From positions 1 to 9,150 of the forward strand of contig JAGDMY010000071.1 in NCBI GenBank assembly GCA_017860765.1: a DNA stretch of 9,150 nt, written 5' to 3'. Below are positions 5,910 to 9,150 of the stretch, piece by piece. The stretch comes from Chloroflexota bacterium (GTDB lineage Bacteria > Chloroflexota > Dehalococcoidia > Dehalococcoidales > UBA3254). The first letter of the stretch is position 1. Each line of letters begins with the position of its first letter. Under the pieces are notes generated by a model that ran no database searches, was not told where the DNA came from, and worked only from the letters and a program-made list of their open reading frames with translations. The position numbers and the translations under genes were made by a program.

Positions 5910-6851
5910 ATGGAAGGTAGACTTAATGGCAAATGCGCGGTAATTACCGGAGGTGGTGGGGGACTGGGCAGGGAAACGGCCCTGGCCTTTGCCGCCGAAG
6001 GCGCCAGGGTTCTGGTGGTTGACCCGGGGACCTCCCGGGGAGGGGAGGGCTCTGATAAAGCCCCGGCAGACAGGGTGGTCGATGAAATAAAAGCTAAGGG
6101 CGGCCTGGCGGCTGCCAGCTACAATTCGGTTACTGATTTCAAGGCTGCGGAAGGGATCATCAACAGCTGCGTGGAAAAATTCGGCCGGATCGACATTCTG
6201 GTCAACCTGGCAGGGATTCTGCGGGAGAGAATGGTCTGGAATTTGACCGAGGAAGACTGGGACCTGGTATTAAGCACCCATCTCAAGGGTACCTTCAATT
6301 GCTGCAAATACGCGGCGGCCATCATGCGGAAGCAGAGGTATGGAAGGATTATCAATATCACCTCGGAGGCCTGGAGGGGAGTGACCGGTCAGGCCAACTA
6401 CTCCGCGGCCAAGGGCGGAATTGTCAGTTTTACCAAATCCATAGCCAAGGAGTTGGGCGGTTATGGAGTGACCGCCAATGCGGTATCACCTCTAGCAGCG
6501 ACCAGGCTGAGCATGACCGAGGAGGTCAAGTTCGGATTAAAGAAGCAGCTCGAAATGGGGGCCATTACCAAAGCTTTTTATGATGCGGCGATGAATCTGT
6601 GCGGTCCGCAGTACATCCCGCCCCTGTTCGTCTATCTGGCTTCTGACAAGGCGGCTAATATCAACGGACAGGTCTTCTTTATTACCAGAGGTAAGGTGGC
6701 CATCTACTCCGAGCCGATCGAAGAAAAGACCATCTACAAGACTAACGCCGAAGGAATGTGGACTCTGGATGAGCTGGAAAAATTCATCCCGGACTCCTTG
6801 CTGGTGGGCTACGTGAATCCAGCGCCCCCCCAGCCGCCCAAAGACAAGTAA
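5910..6851 (+). CDS. MFE-2-like (3R)-hydroxyacyl-CoA dehydrogenase of the SDR family
   Basis: A 313-residue SDR resembling the dehydrogenase domain of multifunctional enzyme type 2. It has TGGGGGLG (13-20), Asp38 after the second strand (NAD preference), and NLAG (99-102) in place of NNAG, followed by ILRERMVWNLTEEDWD, which recalls the MFE-2 GILRDR...DEDWD stretch. The catalytic residues are S152 (NITS), Y164 and K168 (YSAAK), with N190. About 60-70 residues extend beyond the usual 250-residue SDR core, ending in a Pro/Lys-rich tail. MFE-2 enzymes oxidise (3R)-hydroxyacyl-CoA to 3-ketoacyl-CoA, which suits the two hotdog hydratase genes immediately downstream (gap 43 bases). It is the first gene of the plus operon, with AAGGAG 8 bases or so before the ATG and a strong promoter at 5678-5706. 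Exact substrate unknown. Confidence 0.88.
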   Translation: MEGRLNGKCAVITGGGGGLGRETALAFAAEGARVLVVDPGTSRGGEGSDKAPADRVVDEIKAKGGLAAASYNSVTDFKAAEGIINSCVEKFGRIDILVNLAGILRERMVWNLTEEDWDLVLSTHLKGTFNCCKYAAAIMRKQRYGRIINITSEAWRGVTGQANYSAAKGGIVSFTKSIAKELGGYGVTANAVSPLAATRLSMTEEVKFGLKKQLEMGAITKAFYDAAMNLCGPQYIPPLFVYLASDKAANINGQVFFITRGKVAIYSEPIEEKTIYKTNAEGMWTLDELEKFIPDSLLVGYVNPAPPQPPKDK

Positions 6852-6894
6852 ATTGGGCTAGGTAATCGATCGATCTAACCAGGAGGACTCGATT

Positions 6895-7380
6895 ATGGAA
6901 GAATCCTTAATTACCCCCGCCCTGAAAGATTTGATGGGCCAGGATTTGGAAAATGAGCCTTTTGAGGTGGAAAAGGGACATATCAGAAGGTTCGCTCAGG
7001 CTATCGGCGACTCTAATCCCCTGTTCAGAGACCCCGAATATGCCCGCAAAACCCGACACGGGGGCATCATCGCCTCACCAACCTTCATGATCGATATCAG
7101 TCTGAATAGAATAGCCTACGCTCTGATGGACCGCAAACCGGCCTCCACCGGATTTCTCAACGGTGGAATTGAGATTGAGTATTATCAACCCATCAGACCC
7201 GGTGACACGATCTACTCCAGGGCCAAGCTGGTTGATTTGCAGGAGAAAAGCAGCAAGCGGGGTAAATTATTATTCATGTCTGTGGAACTGGACTATCGAA
7301 ATCAGAAAAATGAAGCGGTCATGAAAGTCCGCAATACCTTCATCGCTCCGCGGAGCGACCAGGAGGTAAAAAGTGGCTAA
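6895..7380 (+). CDS. MaoC-like hydratase, FAS1-type N-terminal domain (hotdog fold)
   Basis: A 161-residue protein of the MaoC N-terminal / FAS1-like dehydratase group. The hydratase-2-type motif reads AIGDSNPLFRDPEYA (36-50): D39 and N41 are kept, but the position of the catalytic His is Phe44. Next come HGGIIASPTF (55-64), an IEIEYYQPIRPGDTIYSRAK strand pair in the middle (from 92), and a C-terminal sheet strand. Single-domain proteins of this group usually pair with a second hotdog protein encoded next door, as here, to form an (R)-specific enoyl-CoA hydratase. The start has AGGAGG at a good distance before the ATG. Its last eight bases overlap the next gene, which implies coupled translation. 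Hydration of an enoyl-CoA is likely; the substrate is not readable. Confidence 0.85.
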   Translation: MEESLITPALKDLMGQDLENEPFEVEKGHIRRFAQAIGDSNPLFRDPEYARKTRHGGIIASPTFMIDISLNRIAYALMDRKPASTGFLNGGIEIEYYQPIRPGDTIYSRAKLVDLQEKSSKRGKLLFMSVELDYRNQKNEAVMKVRNTFIAPRSDQEVKSG

Positions 7381-7804
7381 ACAACTTTTTTATGATGCAA
7401 TTTCAGTGGGACAATCTTTGCCGGTGCTGGTCAAGCATCCCACTACCCGTCAGCTGGTGATGTTCGCCGGAGCGGCGGAAGAGTTTTATGAGGCGCATTA
7501 TGACAAGGACTTTGCTATATCCCAGGGTCTTCCGGGAGTAATGGTACACGGGATGCTGATGACCTCCTTTCTGGGGCAGTTGGTGACCGACTGGATGGGA
7601 GACGAAGGCATTCTGAAGAAATTTCGTGCCAGCTATCTGGCTGTGGCTTATCCCGGCTATGATCTGTTCTGCCAAGGAAGGGTAACCAGGAAATATTCAG
7701 AGAATGGTGAAAATCTGGTAGAGTGCGAGATCTGGCTGGAGAGGGAGGGGGGACAAAAAGTTGTCTCCGGCGGAGCGGTGGTCGCCCTGCCAACCCGCGG
7801 TTAA
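7373..7804 (+). CDS. MaoC-like hydratase partner subunit (hotdog fold)
   Basis: A 143-residue single hotdog-domain protein starting at GTG 7373, which overlaps the preceding gene by 8 bases. AGGAGG at 7361-7366 gives 6-base spacing. The hydratase-2 region reads AAEEFYEAHYDKDFA (34-48). His42 is kept, while the usual Asp and Asn of GDxNPxH are Glu37 and Tyr39. The helix motif GLPGVMVHGML (52-62) is typical of MaoC proteins. The C-terminal strands (FCQGRVTRKY, VECEIWLERE) complete the fold. Together with the upstream protein it probably forms a heteromeric (R)-enoyl-CoA hydratase, with conserved active-site residues divided between the two chains. It lies 59 bases before the reductase gene. Confidence 0.85.
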   Translation: MAKQLFYDAISVGQSLPVLVKHPTTRQLVMFAGAAEEFYEAHYDKDFAISQGLPGVMVHGMLMTSFLGQLVTDWMGDEGILKKFRASYLAVAYPGYDLFCQGRVTRKYSENGENLVECEIWLEREGGQKVVSGGAVVALPTRG

Positions 7805-7863
7805 GGAAACCGGCAGGATTTAGAAATGCTCCCAAAAAATGTCCGCAGGAAGGGGTTCTAACG

Positions 7864-9150
7864 ATGCAGAATTGTGCCCGTAACCCTGAGCAATATCCCC
7901 GGCTGTTTCAAAGTGGCAACATCGGGGCCTTAAAGCTCGACAACCGGATTATTATGGCCGCAATGGGCAACGCCCTGGCGGATAGCAACGGCAACGTTAC
8001 CGAAGCCATGCTGGAATATTACGGGGTAAGGGCCCGGGGAGGTGTGGGTATGGTGATTACCCAGTTCGCCTCGGTCAGCCCGAGTGATATTATGCCCTAC
8101 AACCTGCGCCTGGATGACGATAAGTATGTTATCGAGCTCAAGAAGCTGGTCGACGTAATTCATAAGCAGGGTGCTCAAGCGTGTATACAGCTCATGCATC
8201 CAGGGATGCTGCTTCTATTAATCAAGCCGCTCGCTCAGGGTGTGACCATCAAAGTCCCCGGCCTCACACCACGCCTGCCAAAAGACAAGCCTTTCCAGGT
8301 TATAACCCCGGATGATATCGAAAACTACATCCGGGACTTTGCAGCGGCCGCCGGACGGGCCAGGGATTCGGGAGCCGATGCAGTTGAGCTCCATGCCTGC
8401 CACGGCTGCCTGCTGGCCACCTTTCTCTCCCCGGCTATAAATCAGCGCAGCGACTCTTATGGAGGCAGTGTGGAAAACAGGGCCCGCTTTGTCCGCCGTA
8501 TCGTAGAGCAGACCAAGGACAAAGTCGGTGCCGGGTTTCCATTGATGGTGCGCATCAACGGTGATGATGATGTCGAAGGCGGGGTAACACCCTCGGAAGT
8601 AGTGGAGACCGCCAGGATCCTGAGCGCGGCCGGCGCCGATGCCATCCATATCTCTTCAGGGCTGGAATACTGGTCGACTTTGATGGCACCCTCGTATCTT
8701 ACACCGGAAGGGATCGTCATACCGGTCGCGGCCGAGGTGAAAAAGGCGGTCAGGGTACCGGTAATAGTGGCCGGTAAGGTCAGCCCTATACTGGCTGAGA
8801 AAACTATCTCCTCCGGCAGGGCCGATTTCGTGGCTCTGGGCCGCCCGCTCCTGGCTGACCCCGGACTGCCGAACAAACTCCGCAATGTCAACAGTGAGGA
8901 AATAGTGCAGTGCATTTACTGCAATAACTGCCTGCGGACTTCATGGCGGTCCTGTACAGTTAATCCGTTTTTATTCAGAGAATCGACCGCGCGTTTGACG
9001 CCCGCCGCTGCGGCCAAAAAGATCCTGGTCATCGGGGGAGGACTGGCGGGAATGGAGGCGGCAGTGCTATGCAAAAAGCGAGGGCATGAAGTGTCTTTAT
9101 TCGAGCGAGAGCCCGAGCTGGGCGGCCAGTGGAATATCGCGGCGTCGCTT
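7864..9150 (+). CDS. OYE-family NADH:flavin / 2,4-dienoyl-CoA reductase-like enzyme (3' end cut)
   Basis: The frame is open from ATG 7864 (after AGGAAGGGG at 7849-7857) to the window edge, 429 codons; family members are about 640-680 residues, so about one third is missing. The N-terminal TIM barrel carries FMN-type motifs: LDNRIIMAAMGN (25-36), QLMHPG (108-113), ELHACHGCLL (175-184), and SPAINQRSDSYGGSVENRAR (189-208). Then VALGRPLLADP (323-333), and a Fe-S Cys set C350, C353, C356, C364 (C-x2-C-x2-C-x7-C) with VNP after it. The FAD/NAD(P) domain begins with ILVIGGGLAGMEAA (387-400) and FERE. The family (FadH, 2-enoate reductase, BaiCD/BaiH, trimethylamine dehydrogenase) reduces enoyl or enone bonds or oxidises amines. 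The HGYLL Tyr is Cys182 here. It is the last visible gene of the plus operon. Confidence 0.9.
   Translation, partial: MQNCARNPEQYPRLFQSGNIGALKLDNRIIMAAMGNALADSNGNVTEAMLEYYGVRARGGVGMVITQFASVSPSDIMPYNLRLDDDKYVIELKKLVDVIHKQGAQACIQLMHPGMLLLLIKPLAQGVTIKVPGLTPRLPKDKPFQVITPDDIENYIRDFAAAAGRARDSGADAVELHACHGCLLATFLSPAINQRSDSYGGSVENRARFVRRIVEQTKDKVGAGFPLMVRINGDDDVEGGVTPSEVVETARILSAAGADAIHISSGLEYWSTLMAPSYLTPEGIVIPVAAEVKKAVRVPVIVAGKVSPILAEKTISSGRADFVALGRPLLADPGLPNKLRNVNSEEIVQCIYCNNCLRTSWRSCTVNPFLFRESTARLTPAAAAKKILVIGGGLAGMEAAVLCKKRGHEVSLFEREPELGGQWNIAASL

Noticed and set aside
7826..7861. Twelve-codon reading frame before the reductase gene
   Set aside because: It has no ribosome binding site of its own, and overlaps the ribosome binding site of the reductase; likely chance.
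8218..8915. Two minus-strand open frames opposite the reductase gene
   Set aside because: The plus strand carries a continuous, motif-rich OYE-family frame through this region, so these are shadows.

Overview
The window reads as ordinary bacterial chromosome: dense genes, strong AGGAGG-type ribosome binding sites, sigma70-like promoters and a GC content of roughly one half by eye. The gene set is catabolic: two family III CoA-transferases, two short-chain dehydrogenases, two hotdog-fold hydratases and an Old-Yellow-Enzyme/Fe-S/FAD reductase, with a tandem cupin and a DUF1847 protein nearby. This mix is typical of strict anaerobes that degrade carboxylic acids, aromatics or terpenoids/steroids, such as Desulfobacterota, anaerobic Bacillota (Peptococcaceae-like) or Chloroflexota (Dehalococcoidia-like). 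The sequence alone does not settle the phylum.

Layout. (1) 1-99 is the 3' tail of an unidentified plus-strand gene, closed by a strong hairpin at 127-162 that it probably shares with the convergent gene. (2) 182-508, minus strand, is a small dimeric alpha/beta-barrel (EthD/DUF4286-like) protein with its own promoter; an ATG at 517 is rejected in favour of 508. (3) 716-1621 and 1674-2138, plus strand, are a duplicated cupin protein and a C-terminally truncated DUF1847 protein, behind a promoter at 623-651. (4) 5520 down to 2170, minus strand, is a three-gene operon: CoA-transferase, CoA-transferase, SDR. (5) 5521-5909 is a divergent control region with a candidate promoter on each strand and a leader hairpin. 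(6) 5910 to the window end, plus strand, is a four-gene operon: SDR, MaoC-like N-terminal hydratase, MaoC-like hydratase, and an OYE-family reductase cut by the window edge.

How the genes could work together (inference). The CoA-transferase pair would activate a carboxylic acid by moving CoA from a donor thioester. The OYE-family reductase would handle an enone or enoyl bond, the paired hotdog proteins would hydrate an enoyl-CoA, and the SDRs would oxidise the resulting hydroxyl. No CoA ligase, acyl-CoA dehydrogenase or thiolase is visible here, so the pathway is incomplete in this window. The closest described logics are the bbs operon of anaerobic toluene degradation (BbsEF CoA-transferase, SDRs) and the bile-acid bai operon (BaiF, BaiA, BaiCD). 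The order of genes here matches neither exactly.

The most notable details are paired proteins in which key residues are divided between the partners: Asp versus Ser in the CoA-transferases, D/N versus H in the hydratases, and a Glu versus Lys metal-ligand position in the two cupin copies. The reductase also appears to lack the usual active-site Tyr. No mobile element, CRISPR array, tRNA or rRNA was seen.
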